DNA of 64,000 bases from JAGMCF01 sp964398885 (lineage in GTDB: Bacteria > Cloacimonadota > Cloacimonadia > JGIOTU-2): assembly GCA_964398885.1 (NCBI GenBank), contig CAYNOU010000004.1, positions 1 to 64,000 of the forward strand, written 5' to 3'. The position numbers and the translations under genes are program-made. The notes beneath the pieces were generated by a model. The model searched no databases. It was not told where the DNA came from and saw nothing but the letters and a program-made list of their open reading frames with translations. Shown here in pieces: positions 33,663-43,464 of this stretch (positions are counted from its first letter, which is position 1; the number at the start of each line of letters is the position of its first letter).

Positions 33663-36600
33663 ATGAATCCTTATAAGAAAAAACTTAACTCAATACGAAT
33701 AAAATACTTTTTGACAAAAGTAGTAGAGAATCTCTCTCTTCTTTTATCAATAATTGTCATTCTATTTATTTCATCAAGTTTTCTTATAAACCTACTCCAA
33801 AATAATTATGCTACCCTAAAAATAATTGTAATAACATTCAAATCACTTTCTTTACTGGTAATCTTATTTTGCATTATTAATACTATTCGTAATTATCATT
33901 CTTTAGAATATATAGCCCAAAGAATATCAAATATTTACCCTGAACACAATGAGGTAATTTTCTCAAGTTTGGAATTAGAAAAAGTAAAGACTGATTCACA
34001 TTATTCCGATGAAATCATCAATGCTAATATTAATTTAGCGAATAAAATTGCAAATGAAATTGATTTTAAAAAGGTATTTCAAACTGAAAAACCTTTTCAA
34101 TTGATTAAGATTTTTTTATCTGTTTCTGTAATATTTCTAATCTCTTTCTTTATAAATAAAGATGCTTTTTATACTTCTTACTCTGCAATAACTAATATGG
34201 AAGAATTTGCTCCAAAATATGACTCAAAAATTTATGTAAAACCAGGTAATGTAATCTTACTAAAAGGCAGTAATCAAAAAATTCAAATTGAGAATTATTA
34301 TCCTGAACTAAATTACATTCTAAATTATGAACAAAATCTCAGATGGAAATCCATTGATTTACAGAAAAATTTCTACATATTTTATAATATTGATGATAGC
34401 ATAAGGTATTATATTCAAAACGATTTCGCAAAATCTGATTCTTTCATAATAAATGTATTAGAAAAGCCAACAATAAAAAAATTAACGGTTGATTACGCAT
34501 TTCCTGCGTATTCAAAACTTTCTAATAAAGTTGAGAACGAGTCTTCTGGAAATATAATTGCATTAAAAGGGACTAAAATCAAATTTAATCTTTTAGTGAA
34601 TAACAATCTTCTTGACTATCGTATTGTATTTTCTGATGGTCAAACAATAAAATTAAAAAAGATTGATGATTTTCAATACTCAGCCATATTTACTATCAGT
34701 AAAAGTTTATCATACCACTTCTATTTAGAAGATATTTTACACAACAAAAATCAACAAATTGAGCATACAATTTATGCAGAAGAGGATTTTCCTCCAAAAG
34801 TTGAAATACTTTCCCCGGCTGAAGATAAGATTTTAGCTCAGAATCTAAAAGAAGATATTGAATTTATCTCATCTGACGATTTTGGCATAAATGAATTACA
34901 AATTGTTTTCAAAAAAAATAATGAAGAATATACTTTTAGGCCGATTAGAAAAGATATTGATGATACTAATATGAAAGGCACTTACACTTTTGATGTAAGT
35001 GACCAAAATCTTTTGCCTGGCGATGTAATATGCTATTATTTAATCGTATATGATAATTGCACAATTCCAGAAAGACAAAGTGCTAAATCAAAAATTTACT
35101 TGCTAAAATTTCCATCTATAGAGGAACTTTACGAAGAAATTCAGAAAGAGCAAGAAGATAAATATGATAATTTATCAGAAAATCTTGAACAAGCACAAAA
35201 AACAAAAGAGAAGTTTGACAAATTAAGACGCAAATTTCTTAAAACCGAGGAGTTCAATTGGGAAGAAAAAGAGGACTTAAAATCTATACTAAAAAAACAG
35301 AAAGAATTTACTAAAAAGGCAGAGCAAACCGCTGAAGATTATAAAAAGTTTATTGAACAAATTGAAAAGAATAAAGCAGTATCCGAAAAGACACTTGAAA
35401 AAATGAAGCAAATTCAAGAAATAATGCAAGAGATAGCTACACCTGAACTTGAACAAGCAATGCAGAAAATTCAAGAATCTATGAAAAAAATTACTCCAGA
35501 ACAGATGAAAAAAGCATTAAATAATTTTAAGTTTTCTCAAGAAGAATTCTTAAAAAAGTTAGAAGAAACTCTGAATCTTTTGAAGAGCATAAAATTAGAA
35601 CAAGATATGCAAAAATGCTTACAGCAAGCAGAAGAGTTGGAAAAATTGCAGAAGGAGTTAAACAAGAAGACAGATGAAAAAGTAGAGGAGAATAAGAATT
35701 TAAGCGATTTGGCTGATGAACAAAAAGATATTTCCGAAAAATATAATAATCTAAAAGAAAATCTGGAAGATTTAAGCAAAGAACTCGCAGAGAAAGGTGA
35801 GAACCAAGCCGCACAGGAATTGCAAAAGGCTCTTGAGCAGATGAAAAAAGACAAACTGTCAGAAAATCTTAAAAACGCCACACAACAAATGCAAAATAAT
35901 AGCCCTATGGGTCTATGCTCAAATCAAAACCGTATACAACAAAGTTTTTCTCAATTAAAACAATCAATCCAAATGGCACAATGTATGATGCAATCAGCTA
36001 TGCAAGAAAAATTCCAATCGTTAATTGAAAAGGCTCTTTTTGAACTAATTTACTTCTCTGAAAAGCAAGAGAAAATCCTTGATAATAAATATACTGCTTA
36101 CGATATCTTAGATACTGAAGTTGCAATGTATGAAGGAATAAAAAATTCAATTAATCAGCTTTACAGTATGCCACTGATAATGCTTACTATAAGTCCAAAA
36201 TTCCCTGCCCATACTGCTGAAACTTTTAATAGATTTGAACAAATGTTTGAACAAATAAAAGATAGGCGTAACAACTATAATGTTCAAAAGGATAAACAGG
36301 ATATTTATGTTTCAATTAATAGAATGATAATTGATCTTTTGCAATCTAAGAATCAGATGCCGCAAGGTGGGGGAGGAGGCATGCAACAATTGCTTCAGCA
36401 ACTCCAGCAGATGTCTGCAGGACAGAGTTCTATTAATCTGTTAACTCAAGCACTTTTTGAACAGATGTTGATTCAACAGGGTCAGAAATTGACTTCTGAG
36501 CAAAGAAATATGTTAAATAGAATTGCGGCAAACGAAAACCAGATCAAAGAAAACTTAGAAAGAATTCTGCGAGATTTTCCTGAAGCTGAAAAACTGTTAG

Positions 36601-36932
36601 GTAATCTTGAAAATGTTAAAGAGGAACTAAAAGAAGTTGTAAAAAAACTTAATAAGGGTATCATTGATAAAGAACTAATTGAACAACAGCAGAGAATTCT
36701 CTCCAGACTATTAGATGCTCAAAGGTCTATTCATCGCAGAGATTATAGCAAAAAGAGAGAATCTAAAACACCCGAAGAACAGGAGTATAAAACTCCTCCC
36801 GATATATCGGGACTCAAAATTGATACTGCACATCTCCAGGTTAAAGATATTTTAAAATTTATTAATGAAAACTATCCTGAAGAATATCACCATTTAATTA
36901 AAGAATATTTAGAAAGTATTCAAAATGAATAA
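33663..36932 (+). CDS. DUF4175-like large membrane protein with coiled-coil, Gln/Lys-rich region
   Basis: 1,089 residues. Two membrane segments at about 20-45 and 50-80, a third at about 145-165, then a beta-rich periplasmic part (about 180-490). A long Glu/Lys/Gln coiled coil follows (about 495-765), then QM-rich stretches (MPQGGGGGMQQLLQQLQQMSAGQ, about 898-920) and a helical C terminus. Size and layout match DUF4175-type proteins of FCB bacteria, which travel with TPR and vWA (Bat-type) genes. A TPR gene overlaps its end by 8 bp and a vWA gene lies at 47.8 kb. Role unknown, probably an envelope complex. A palindrome insertion encodes PPDISGL near residue 1046. Confidence 0.65.
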   Translation: MNPYKKKLNSIRIKYFLTKVVENLSLLLSIIVILFISSSFLINLLQNNYATLKIIVITFKSLSLLVILFCIINTIRNYHSLEYIAQRISNIYPEHNEVIFSSLELEKVKTDSHYSDEIINANINLANKIANEIDFKKVFQTEKPFQLIKIFLSVSVIFLISFFINKDAFYTSYSAITNMEEFAPKYDSKIYVKPGNVILLKGSNQKIQIENYYPELNYILNYEQNLRWKSIDLQKNFYIFYNIDDSIRYYIQNDFAKSDSFIINVLEKPTIKKLTVDYAFPAYSKLSNKVENESSGNIIALKGTKIKFNLLVNNNLLDYRIVFSDGQTIKLKKIDDFQYSAIFTISKSLSYHFYLEDILHNKNQQIEHTIYAEEDFPPKVEILSPAEDKILAQNLKEDIEFISSDDFGINELQIVFKKNNEEYTFRPIRKDIDDTNMKGTYTFDVSDQNLLPGDVICYYLIVYDNCTIPERQSAKSKIYLLKFPSIEELYEEIQKEQEDKYDNLSENLEQAQKTKEKFDKLRRKFLKTEEFNWEEKEDLKSILKKQKEFTKKAEQTAEDYKKFIEQIEKNKAVSEKTLEKMKQIQEIMQEIATPELEQAMQKIQESMKKITPEQMKKALNNFKFSQEEFLKKLEETLNLLKSIKLEQDMQKCLQQAEELEKLQKELNKKTDEKVEENKNLSDLADEQKDISEKYNNLKENLEDLSKELAEKGENQAAQELQKALEQMKKDKLSENLKNATQQMQNNSPMGLCSNQNRIQQSFSQLKQSIQMAQCMMQSAMQEKFQSLIEKALFELIYFSEKQEKILDNKYTAYDILDTEVAMYEGIKNSINQLYSMPLIMLTISPKFPAHTAETFNRFEQMFEQIKDRRNNYNVQKDKQDIYVSINRMIIDLLQSKNQMPQGGGGGMQQLLQQLQQMSAGQSSINLLTQALFEQMLIQQGQKLTSEQRNMLNRIAANENQIKENLERILRDFPEAEKLLGNLENVKEELKEVVKKLNKGIIDKELIEQQQRILSRLLDAQRSIHRRDYSKKRESKTPEEQEYKTPPDISGLKIDTAHLQVKDILKFINENYPEEYHHLIKEYLESIQNE
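36797..36812. repeat. 16-bp perfect palindrome inside the DUF4175-like gene
   Basis: TCCCGATATATCGGGA, read in frame as PPDISGL. It belongs to the same family as 33449 and 38803. Confidence 0.85.
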
Positions 36933-38703
36933 TAAGATTGCTTTTGTTTTGTTTCTACTCACTTTTGTTACTATTTTCTCACTATATTCTTATCAAGACA
37001 AGGACATAATTAGAATAAGGCTGAAACAAGCAGGAAATTTTGAGAAACAGAAAAAATTCCTTCTTGCAGAAACTATGTATAAAGAACTGCTCACACAATT
37101 TCCTCATAATAAGGAAGTTATACAAAAATTATCAAGTTTTTATTTAAGCCAAAAGGAATTTGAAAAACTTCAGGGACTTCTGAATAATGAAACAAATTAT
37201 TTAAGCCCAGAATTTATATCTCTGACCAAAATAGAAATGTATATCAAAATGAATGAACTCTCTGAAGCAAAAAATGAAGTTGAGAGATTAATCGGTCAAA
37301 ATAAAGAAAATTACATTCTTTATAATAAGATTGCATTAATTTATAGTAGAAATTCACATTTTAATGAAGCGCTTGAATTATATAAATCAGCTAGAAAGTT
37401 ATCTAAAAATCCAAAATTATATGCCACTGAAATGGCAATGCTCTATCAATATCAAATGGATTTTCAGATGGCGATTGAAGAATACATCAATATGCTTGAT
37501 AAAAGGTCATACAATTTTGTAAAATACAGACTGGAAAAATTAGGTATCTCTAATGCGGAAGTAATTAAAGCTCTTAATAAAAAGGTCAATAACTCAAAAA
37601 ACAATTTAGTAAAATCTCTTTTAGCTGAATTTTTACTCAGAAATAAAGACTATGAACAAGCCTTTGAAATTTTTAAGGACTTAGGGACTGATGACTTATT
37701 GCGGTTTGCTGAATATTGTGAAAAACATGGATTATTTACACTTTCTATAAGAATTTATAAAACAATTCTAACCAATACTTCAAATATAAGGCTGCAACTC
37801 TCTATCTATGACAGAATAGGGGACTTGTATAGTAAAATTCATGAATACGACTCTGCTTATAACGCTTATACGCAAATTACTAAAATGTACAAAAACATCA
37901 AAGGCAATATTTCACAAGATATATTGCTGAATGCTTTTACTAACTTAGCAAAATTAGAGTTTTCCGAAAATAATGATACAGAAAAAGCACAAAAATATAT
38001 TTTACAGGCAAAGAAAATTGCAATTAAGTCCGAAGACAGATTAAATCTATCTATCTTGCTTGCTGATTGCTATTTATGTAATAATTATTACGCAAAAGCT
38101 ATTGAAATATACAATAATATTTTAAATAATCAAAATTATTATTATTCAATTATTTCATTAGCAAAGTATAAATTGTTTCTTGTCTACATATATGCCAGAG
38201 AATATAGTAAGTCAGATTCAGTATTACAAGATTATGTTTTACACAATGAAGAGGGTACTTATTTAAATGATATGGTTTCTTTAAATAAACTAATCCAATT
38301 AGCAAAAGATAAGTTTTCTTATAGTGATTCACTTAAATTAGAAGATGATATATCTTGTTTTATCAAATCTTTAGAGACATCAAATATTCGTAAAAGTAAA
38401 TATTATTATGAAAGATTGACAGCATCATATAACGATACAATATTGATTAATTACATAAAAACAAAGATGGCAGATTTCTATTTTTCAAAACTTCAATTTG
38501 AAAATTCTTTAAACATTTTTCTTGAGTTATCTGACAACAATGGAATCTATAATGATTATATTGAAAAACTGATAGGTGATTGTTATTTGAATTTACAAGA
38601 TTATGTATTAGCAATTGAGAGTTACAAGAAATACTTAATTGATTTTCCAAATGGTGCGTTTGCTCCAGAGGTTCGGAAACTCTTAAAAGAGATAGAATCT
38701 TAA
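36925..38703 (+). CDS. TPR-repeat protein
   Basis: 592 residues. An N-terminal hydrophobic segment (IAFVLFLLTFVTIFSLYSY) acts as signal or anchor. Tetratricopeptide helices follow throughout, for example AGNFEKQKKFLLAETMYKELLTQFPHNKEVI (about 34-64), YNKIALIYSRNSHFNEALELYKSARKLSKNP (about 133-163) and LIGDCYLNLQDYVLAIESYKKYLIDFPNG (about 552-580). Such proteins scaffold complexes. The 8-bp overlap with the DUF4175-like gene implies that the two products work together in the envelope. Confidence 0.8.
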   Translation: MNNKIAFVLFLLTFVTIFSLYSYQDKDIIRIRLKQAGNFEKQKKFLLAETMYKELLTQFPHNKEVIQKLSSFYLSQKEFEKLQGLLNNETNYLSPEFISLTKIEMYIKMNELSEAKNEVERLIGQNKENYILYNKIALIYSRNSHFNEALELYKSARKLSKNPKLYATEMAMLYQYQMDFQMAIEEYINMLDKRSYNFVKYRLEKLGISNAEVIKALNKKVNNSKNNLVKSLLAEFLLRNKDYEQAFEIFKDLGTDDLLRFAEYCEKHGLFTLSIRIYKTILTNTSNIRLQLSIYDRIGDLYSKIHEYDSAYNAYTQITKMYKNIKGNISQDILLNAFTNLAKLEFSENNDTEKAQKYILQAKKIAIKSEDRLNLSILLADCYLCNNYYAKAIEIYNNILNNQNYYYSIISLAKYKLFLVYIYAREYSKSDSVLQDYVLHNEEGTYLNDMVSLNKLIQLAKDKFSYSDSLKLEDDISCFIKSLETSNIRKSKYYYERLTASYNDTILINYIKTKMADFYFSKLQFENSLNIFLELSDNNGIYNDYIEKLIGDCYLNLQDYVLAIESYKKYLIDFPNGAFAPEVRKLLKEIES

Positions 38704-38802
38704 TGTCTGATAATGTATATTATGTAAACTTATGGATATTTTAGTAATTATTAAATATAAAGAAAGATAGAAGCCCTCCCCTATAATATAAATTTTCTTG
38801 AC

Positions 38803-38822
38803 AATCCCGATATATCGGGATT
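38803..38822. repeat. 20-bp perfect palindrome in the yicC leader
   Basis: AATCCCGATATATCGGGATT. It directly abuts a TTGACA box (38798-38803), so it occupies the spacer/-10 area of a possible promoter for yicC. Confidence 0.85.
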
Positions 38823-38866
38823 AACTGACAATTTTAATAAAGAAAACTTTTTTAAAAGGATTTGTT

Positions 38867-39754
38867 ATGAAAAGTATGACTGGTTTTGGTAGTGAAGAAC
38901 TAAACAAAAATGGCTTGAATTTGAAAATCACTGCAAGGTCGCTAAATGATAAATATCTAAATATAAGGTGTAAAACACCACCAGATTTTCCTGAATATGT
39001 ATCTTACAAGATTGACAAGATGATTCCAAAACTCCTTAGTAGAGGAACAATTTATATTACATTATTTATGATTAATAAAAAGGAAAAACTTCCGGAAGTG
39101 TTACTAAAAGAGGATTTACTAAAACAGTATTTTGATTTTATTAATGAGGTCTCAAAAAAATATGCGATAAAAACAAATATTACAATCTCAGATATCTTTA
39201 ATTTTGAGAAATTATACCAATCCCCTATAGAAGAATATGATTCAGAAGAGTTTTTGGAATTAGTCCTTGAATTAGTCAAAAAAGCTGTTAATAAGCTTAT
39301 AGAAGTTAGACAAAAAGAGGGCGAGGACCTGGAAGAATTTTTCATAAAATCAATTAATCAAATTGAAGTATCCTTATCAGCAATTGAGTTATCATTTCCA
39401 GATTATTTGCAAGAACTAAAGATGAAAACAAAAAGCAATATTGAAGAAATTCTAAAAAACTATCTAAAAAAGATTGATGAGGAAAGAATTATTTCTGAAA
39501 TTAAATATCTTTGCGAAAAATTAGATATAACTGAAGAAATTGTACGATTTAGAAGTCATCTAAATAAATTTCGTGAATTAATTTCTATAAAGGATAAGCC
39601 TATCGGATTTTCATTGATTTTTGTAATACAAGAGATGCAAAGAGAGATTTCAACAATTTCGGCAAAGTATAACAACATTTCCGTCTTTCCAGAGATTTTG
39701 AAGATAAAAGAAGAAATTGAAAAATGTAAGGAACAAGCATTAAATGTTGAGTAG
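38867..39754 (+). CDS. yicC: YicC-family endoribonuclease
   Basis: 295 residues, the usual YicC length. N-terminal signature MKSMTGFGSEELNKNGLNLKITARSLNDKYLNIRCKTP. C-terminal DUF1732 part with DITEEIVRFRSHLNKFRELISIKDKPIGFSLIFVIQEMQREISTISAKYNN. YicC cleaves RNA and takes part in small-RNA turnover. RBS AAAAGGA lies ahead. The stop overlaps the next gene by 11 bp. Confidence 0.92.
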   Translation: MKSMTGFGSEELNKNGLNLKITARSLNDKYLNIRCKTPPDFPEYVSYKIDKMIPKLLSRGTIYITLFMINKKEKLPEVLLKEDLLKQYFDFINEVSKKYAIKTNITISDIFNFEKLYQSPIEEYDSEEFLELVLELVKKAVNKLIEVRQKEGEDLEEFFIKSINQIEVSLSAIELSFPDYLQELKMKTKSNIEEILKNYLKKIDEERIISEIKYLCEKLDITEEIVRFRSHLNKFRELISIKDKPIGFSLIFVIQEMQREISTISAKYNNISVFPEILKIKEEIEKCKEQALNVE

Positions 39755-40211
39755 TCCAAAGGTTCCACCTCCACATCCGCTGGGGTTGGTGAAAAAGCCA
39801 ATATTTTCATGGGTTTCATTCCCTCTCATTGAATTTCCGATACATTCCATATTTGTTTCTGCATTCTTTATACTTGCAGCCATCTTTGTTTTTACAATTA
39901 CACATAATCTCTTCTGGGTGCTATTATCACTATTTTTTCTTTTCTCTTCCCTGTTTTCCTATTTTGTGCCTACATACTACAAATTTTATGAAGACTATGT
40001 ATTCATAAAAGTTCTTGTTTTTAAACGTGAGCGTAAATACTCAGAATTCAAATGTTTTTATGCTGACAAAAAGGGTGTAATGCTTAGTACTTTTGGTAAA
40101 CCACGAGGACTTGATAGATTCAGAGGTCAGTCTATTAGATTTACAAAAAAGCAAAAAGAAAGAGAAGAGGTGCTGAACTTCCTTGATGAAAAGATAGGAA
40201 ACCGTTACTAA
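39744..40211 (+). CDS. Small membrane protein of unknown function
   Basis: 155 residues. Two adjacent membrane segments (about 33-75: IHSIFVSAFFILAAIFVFTI and FWVLLSLFFLFSSLFSYFV) are followed by a soluble part YYKFYEDYVFIKVLVFKRERKYSEFKCFYADKKGVMLST that looks like a PH-like or bPH domain fold. It overlaps yicC (11 bp) and rnr (1 bp), so it is co-translated with two RNA-processing genes. I recognise no named family. Confidence 0.65.
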   Translation: MLSSPKVPPPHPLGLVKKPIFSWVSFPLIEFPIHSIFVSAFFILAAIFVFTITHNLFWVLLSLFFLFSSLFSYFVPTYYKFYEDYVFIKVLVFKRERKYSEFKCFYADKKGVMLSTFGKPRGLDRFRGQSIRFTKKQKEREEVLNFLDEKIGNRY

Positions 40212-42403
40212 TGACTAACAAAGACAAGCCTGAAGTGATTCTTAATTTCCTTCATAAAAATGCAAACAAAGAATTCACAATTAGAAAATTGGCGAGAATA
40301 TTCAGAATTAAAAAGCGAAATTATTCAAACTTTAAAAAGAGCATACTTCAACTAACAAAGAATGCTAAAATTTATAGAAAAGGCAAAAAGTATTACTCTA
40401 CACCTATTTACAATACAATTGAAGGCATTTTTGATGCATCAGCTCTTGCAAAAAACTATCCTTTTGCTTTTGTAAGAACTGATAAAGAAGACATTAAAAT
40501 ATACCTTGAGGATTGTCTAAATGCCTATCACAATGATATTGTTGAATTGGTTGTTACAAAGCGCAATCATCGTGGAGCAACTGGAAAAATCCTGAAGATT
40601 ATAAAGAGAAAAAATGAAACGATAGTTGGAAATTCATATAAATTAAATGATAAGTTATTTGTAATTCCTGATAATCAAAAAATAGATAACCATATTAGAT
40701 TAATTGAATTATCAACAAGTCAAAATGAATTTTTAGAAAAAAAGGTTATCGTTCATATAACAGATTGGGGAAATAGAAAAAAAGATACATATCCAAAAGG
40801 TAAAATAACTGAAATATTAGGAAATGCAAACGACCCAAATATTGATTTTCTGTCAGTATTAAAGCAATACAATCTTCCAGAAGAGTTCAAGCAAGATATT
40901 ACTGATGAATCACTGAAGTTGCAGGAACTTATTGACAAAGTGGAAATTAGAAGAAGAAAAAACTTTGTAGATATAACAACATTTACAATTGACCCTATAA
41001 CAGCAAAAGATTTTGATGATGCAATTTCCTTAGAAGAAATAGAAACTGGATATAAACTTTATGTTCACATTGCTGATGTTTCTCATTATGTTAAAGTTGA
41101 CTCCCCTATCTTTAAAGAAGCATTTAAAAGAGGCACAAGTGTTTACTTACTTCAAAAAGTGATACCAATGCTCCCATCAAATCTGAGCAATAATATCTGC
41201 AGTTTGCAACCTGGCAAGGATAGACTCGCTATTTCTGTAATAATAGAATATGATAAAAACTTTAACCAAATTAAAGGGGAAATTTATCCTTCTATAATTC
41301 GTAGTGATGCCCGACTTAATTATCAGCAAGTAGATAAATTTTTTGAAGACAGTGATTTTTCGCCACTAAGACACAAAGACACAAAAGAAAATCACTACAA
41401 TGATAAAATTCAAGATGAACCTTCGTGTCCTGGTGCCTTTGTGGTTAATAACGAAATTGCGCCAGAAATCAAAGAAGTCTTACTAAAAATGCGACCTCTG
41501 GCAAAGCATTTGACAGAATTGAGAGACGCAAGAGGAGGACTGGATTTTGACCTGCCGGATGCTGAATTTGAATTTGATGAAAATGGAAGTCCGATAAACA
41601 TTTTACGAACCAGGGAGACAGAGAGCCATCTTCTTATTGAAGAATTTATGCTTGTAGCAAATCAATATGTTGCGGAATTAATTGCAAAAAAGTGTAACTC
41701 CGCAATATTTCGCATTCATGAGAAACCTGACCCTGACAAAATGGGCGAGTTCGCTTTGATAGTAAAATCGTACAACTATAGCTTAAATTTTACTCAAAAA
41801 AATCAAAATTTAGCACTGAAACAGTTTTTGAATTCTATCAAAAATGAAAATCATCATAGAGTCTTTGACAATTTGCTTTTACGAAGCCTTATGAAGGCAA
41901 AATATTCTTATAGAAATTTAGGCCACTTTGGATTAGCATTAAAATCATATACTCATTTTACCTCTCCTATAAGGCGTTTCCCGGACTTAGTTGTACATCA
42001 CCTTCTTAAACAGTATGTATTTAGACGGTCAACAGTAAAATTTTCATTGCAAGAAATCAAAACTTTTGCACAAAAATCGTCAGAAATGGAACTCGTAGCA
42101 ATGAATGCGGAAAGAACTTTAGGAAAATTGAAGAAAAATCGGTTTATGAAAGATAATATTGGAAAAGATTTTAAAGCTTTAATTGTAAATTTCAATAATA
42201 AAAATATCTTTATTGAATTGGATAAATACCCAACTGAAGGCTTTATTCCCCTATCTTCTATCACTGATGATTATTACCAGTTTAATAGCAATACATATTG
42301 CATAATCGGAAAAAGAAAGAAACGCAGGTTCTTTTTATGCCAACAAATCCAAGTAAAAGTCAAAAAAGTAGAACACGAAATTGAATTTAAACTTATTAAA
42401 TAG
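40211..42403 (+). CDS. rnr: Ribonuclease R (RNB-family 3'-5' exoribonuclease)
   Basis: 730 residues. An N-terminal winged-helix (EVILNFLHKNANKEFTIRKLARIFRIKKRNYSNF), cold-shock domains (about 70-240), and the RNB catalytic domain from about 250: DITTFTIDPITAKDFDDAISLEE holds the metal-binding aspartates, followed by HIADVSHYVK. ESHLLIEEFMLVANQYVA, YSYRNLGHFGLALKSYTHFTSPIRRFPDLVVHHLL and an S1 domain end follow. It degrades structured RNA and works with tmRNA in non-stop mRNA decay. A repeat-derived insert of about 26 residues (SPLRHKDTKENHYNDKIQDE, then PSCPGAFVV) sits in the RNB domain at about 384-409. Confidence 0.95.
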   Translation: MTNKDKPEVILNFLHKNANKEFTIRKLARIFRIKKRNYSNFKKSILQLTKNAKIYRKGKKYYSTPIYNTIEGIFDASALAKNYPFAFVRTDKEDIKIYLEDCLNAYHNDIVELVVTKRNHRGATGKILKIIKRKNETIVGNSYKLNDKLFVIPDNQKIDNHIRLIELSTSQNEFLEKKVIVHITDWGNRKKDTYPKGKITEILGNANDPNIDFLSVLKQYNLPEEFKQDITDESLKLQELIDKVEIRRRKNFVDITTFTIDPITAKDFDDAISLEEIETGYKLYVHIADVSHYVKVDSPIFKEAFKRGTSVYLLQKVIPMLPSNLSNNICSLQPGKDRLAISVIIEYDKNFNQIKGEIYPSIIRSDARLNYQQVDKFFEDSDFSPLRHKDTKENHYNDKIQDEPSCPGAFVVNNEIAPEIKEVLLKMRPLAKHLTELRDARGGLDFDLPDAEFEFDENGSPINILRTRETESHLLIEEFMLVANQYVAELIAKKCNSAIFRIHEKPDPDKMGEFALIVKSYNYSLNFTQKNQNLALKQFLNSIKNENHHRVFDNLLLRSLMKAKYSYRNLGHFGLALKSYTHFTSPIRRFPDLVVHHLLKQYVFRRSTVKFSLQEIKTFAQKSSEMELVAMNAERTLGKLKKNRFMKDNIGKDFKALIVNFNNKNIFIELDKYPTEGFIPLSSITDDYYQFNSNTYCIIGKRKKRRFFLCQQIQVKVKKVEHEIEFKLIK
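41361..41437. repeat. Hairpin repeat of the CACAAAG family inserted in frame in rnr
   Basis: Left arm CGCCACTAAGACACAAAGAC (41361-41380) and right arm region CTTCGTGTCCTGGTGCCTTT (41420-41439) are imperfect inverted repeats. They match the arms of the intergenic element at 14615-14699. The insert keeps the reading frame. Confidence 0.7.
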
Positions 42404-42424
42404 ACATTTAGAAAGAATCAAGTA

Positions 42425-42682
42425 ATGGAAAACGAAATCAAAGGACAAGAAATTGTCAGTTTGTGTAAGTTCCACACCAGTCTGCAGTTAGACGCTATTT
42501 CTGAAGTATTGGAAGAAAATAATATTCCTTTTAGTTTTAAAAGAAAAGGGCTTTTTATAAATAGAAGTTTTGAATTCAGCGATTCAAAATCATATATAGA
42601 AGTTTATGTTTATAAAAAAGATAAAGAAAAAGCTTATGAACTAATAGAGCCAATTCTAAAAACCCTTTCGTCTTCAGAGTAA
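42425..42682 (+). CDS. DUF2007-like small protein
   Basis: 85 residues. SLCKFHTSLQLDAISEVLEENNIPF...SKSYIEVYVYKKDKEKAYELIEPIL matches the DUF2007 (putative signal-transducing) pattern: a ferredoxin-like fold that begins with a strand, a helix with the A/L-x2-I-x2-L spacing, and an EVYVxxxDxxKAxELI end. It follows rnr by 21 nt. Role unknown. Confidence 0.65.
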   Translation: MENEIKGQEIVSLCKFHTSLQLDAISEVLEENNIPFSFKRKGLFINRSFEFSDSKSYIEVYVYKKDKEKAYELIEPILKTLSSSE

Positions 42683-42720
42683 ATTAAATCAAATCTTAAC
42701 ATAAAAAATTTAGTAATAAA

Positions 42721-42972
42721 CTAATCCACTATTGTAATTGTTTCCAATCCTTTTCTTTTACATTGTTTGTTTATAATTTTATAAGTATTTTGAAAAGCTT
42801 TTCTGTATTCTTCCAATTTCTCAAAAGTGTGATGGTCTCCTCTTTTTGTAAACTCCTGTTCTAATACTTTAATTTGTGACTTATAAAATAATGCTCTCCA
42901 GATAAGTTTTTCAATATCTTTTGGGAAGGCTCCTATTTTATCCGGGTCAAATTCACTGATTTCAATTCTCAT
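42721..42972 (-). CDS. Conserved-looking small protein of unknown function
   Basis: 83 residues from ATG 42972 (MRIEISEFDPDKIGAFPKDI...). A longer frame from TTG 43035 exists, but its extra 21 residues are largely encoded by a palindrome (42996-43023), so I prefer the internal ATG. The protein is helical and charged (LIWRALFYKSQIKVLEQEFTKRG, LEEYRKAFQNTYKIINKQC). It follows the CMD gene on the same strand. No family recognised. Confidence 0.5.
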   Translation of the reverse strand: MRIEISEFDPDKIGAFPKDIEKLIWRALFYKSQIKVLEQEFTKRGDHHTFEKLEEYRKAFQNTYKIINKQCKRKGLETITIVD

Positions 42973-42995
42973 ATAATCTTCAATATTTATCTTTT

Positions 42996-43023
42996 CAGTC
43001 TCGGATAGGCCGAGCCTAGACGG
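42996..43023. repeat. Palindrome between the CMD gene and the small downstream gene
   Basis: CAGTCTCGG (42996-43004) and CCGAGCCTAGACGG (43010-43023). On the minus strand it provides the end and stop codon (TAG) of the CMD protein. Confidence 0.75.
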
Positions 43024-43345
43024 AAAATAGGTCAATAGCTTTTTTCAACTCTGCAATATATGTAAAAGCAGGACCGCCACCCATAAGAATTGCAACTGTT
43101 GAAGCTTCCAATATCTCCTCTGTTTTTGCACCTGCTTTATATGCCTTTTCAACATGTAAACCAATACAATATCTACATCTTGCGGTTATGGCAGTTCCTA
43201 TTGCTATCAATTCTTTAGTTTTTACATCAAGTACACCCGGGGATAGGACAGAGTTAATGAATTCTTTAAATTTCATCACCTCATTCTTATTATACTTTGA
43301 TAATTCTTTAATGCCTTCATTAAAGTCACGCAGAGCATCCTTCAT
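43016..43345 (-). CDS. Carboxymuconolactone decarboxylase (CMD/AhpD-like) protein
   Basis: 109 residues, single CMD domain. The redox motif CRYCIGLHVEKAYKAGAKTEEILEA (about 59-83) contains C-x2-C-x3-H and the partner Glu is in KTKELIAIG. This arrangement supports an alkylhydroperoxidase-type activity. RBS GGAGGAAAATA precedes the ATG. The last two residues and the stop are within a palindrome repeat, so the original C terminus may have been different. Confidence 0.88.
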   Translation of the reverse strand: MKDALRDFNEGIKELSKYNKNEVMKFKEFINSVLSPGVLDVKTKELIAIGTAITARCRYCIGLHVEKAYKAGAKTEEILEASTVAILMGGGPAFTYIAELKKAIDLFSV

Positions 43346-43464
43346 TATTTTCCTCCATTTATCATTTATTTTATTTGATCAACAAATCATAATTTACAAT
43401 TTTATTTCATGAAATCAGAATTTGTGTCAAATTTTAATTATTCTATTATGAAGAATATCAATTC

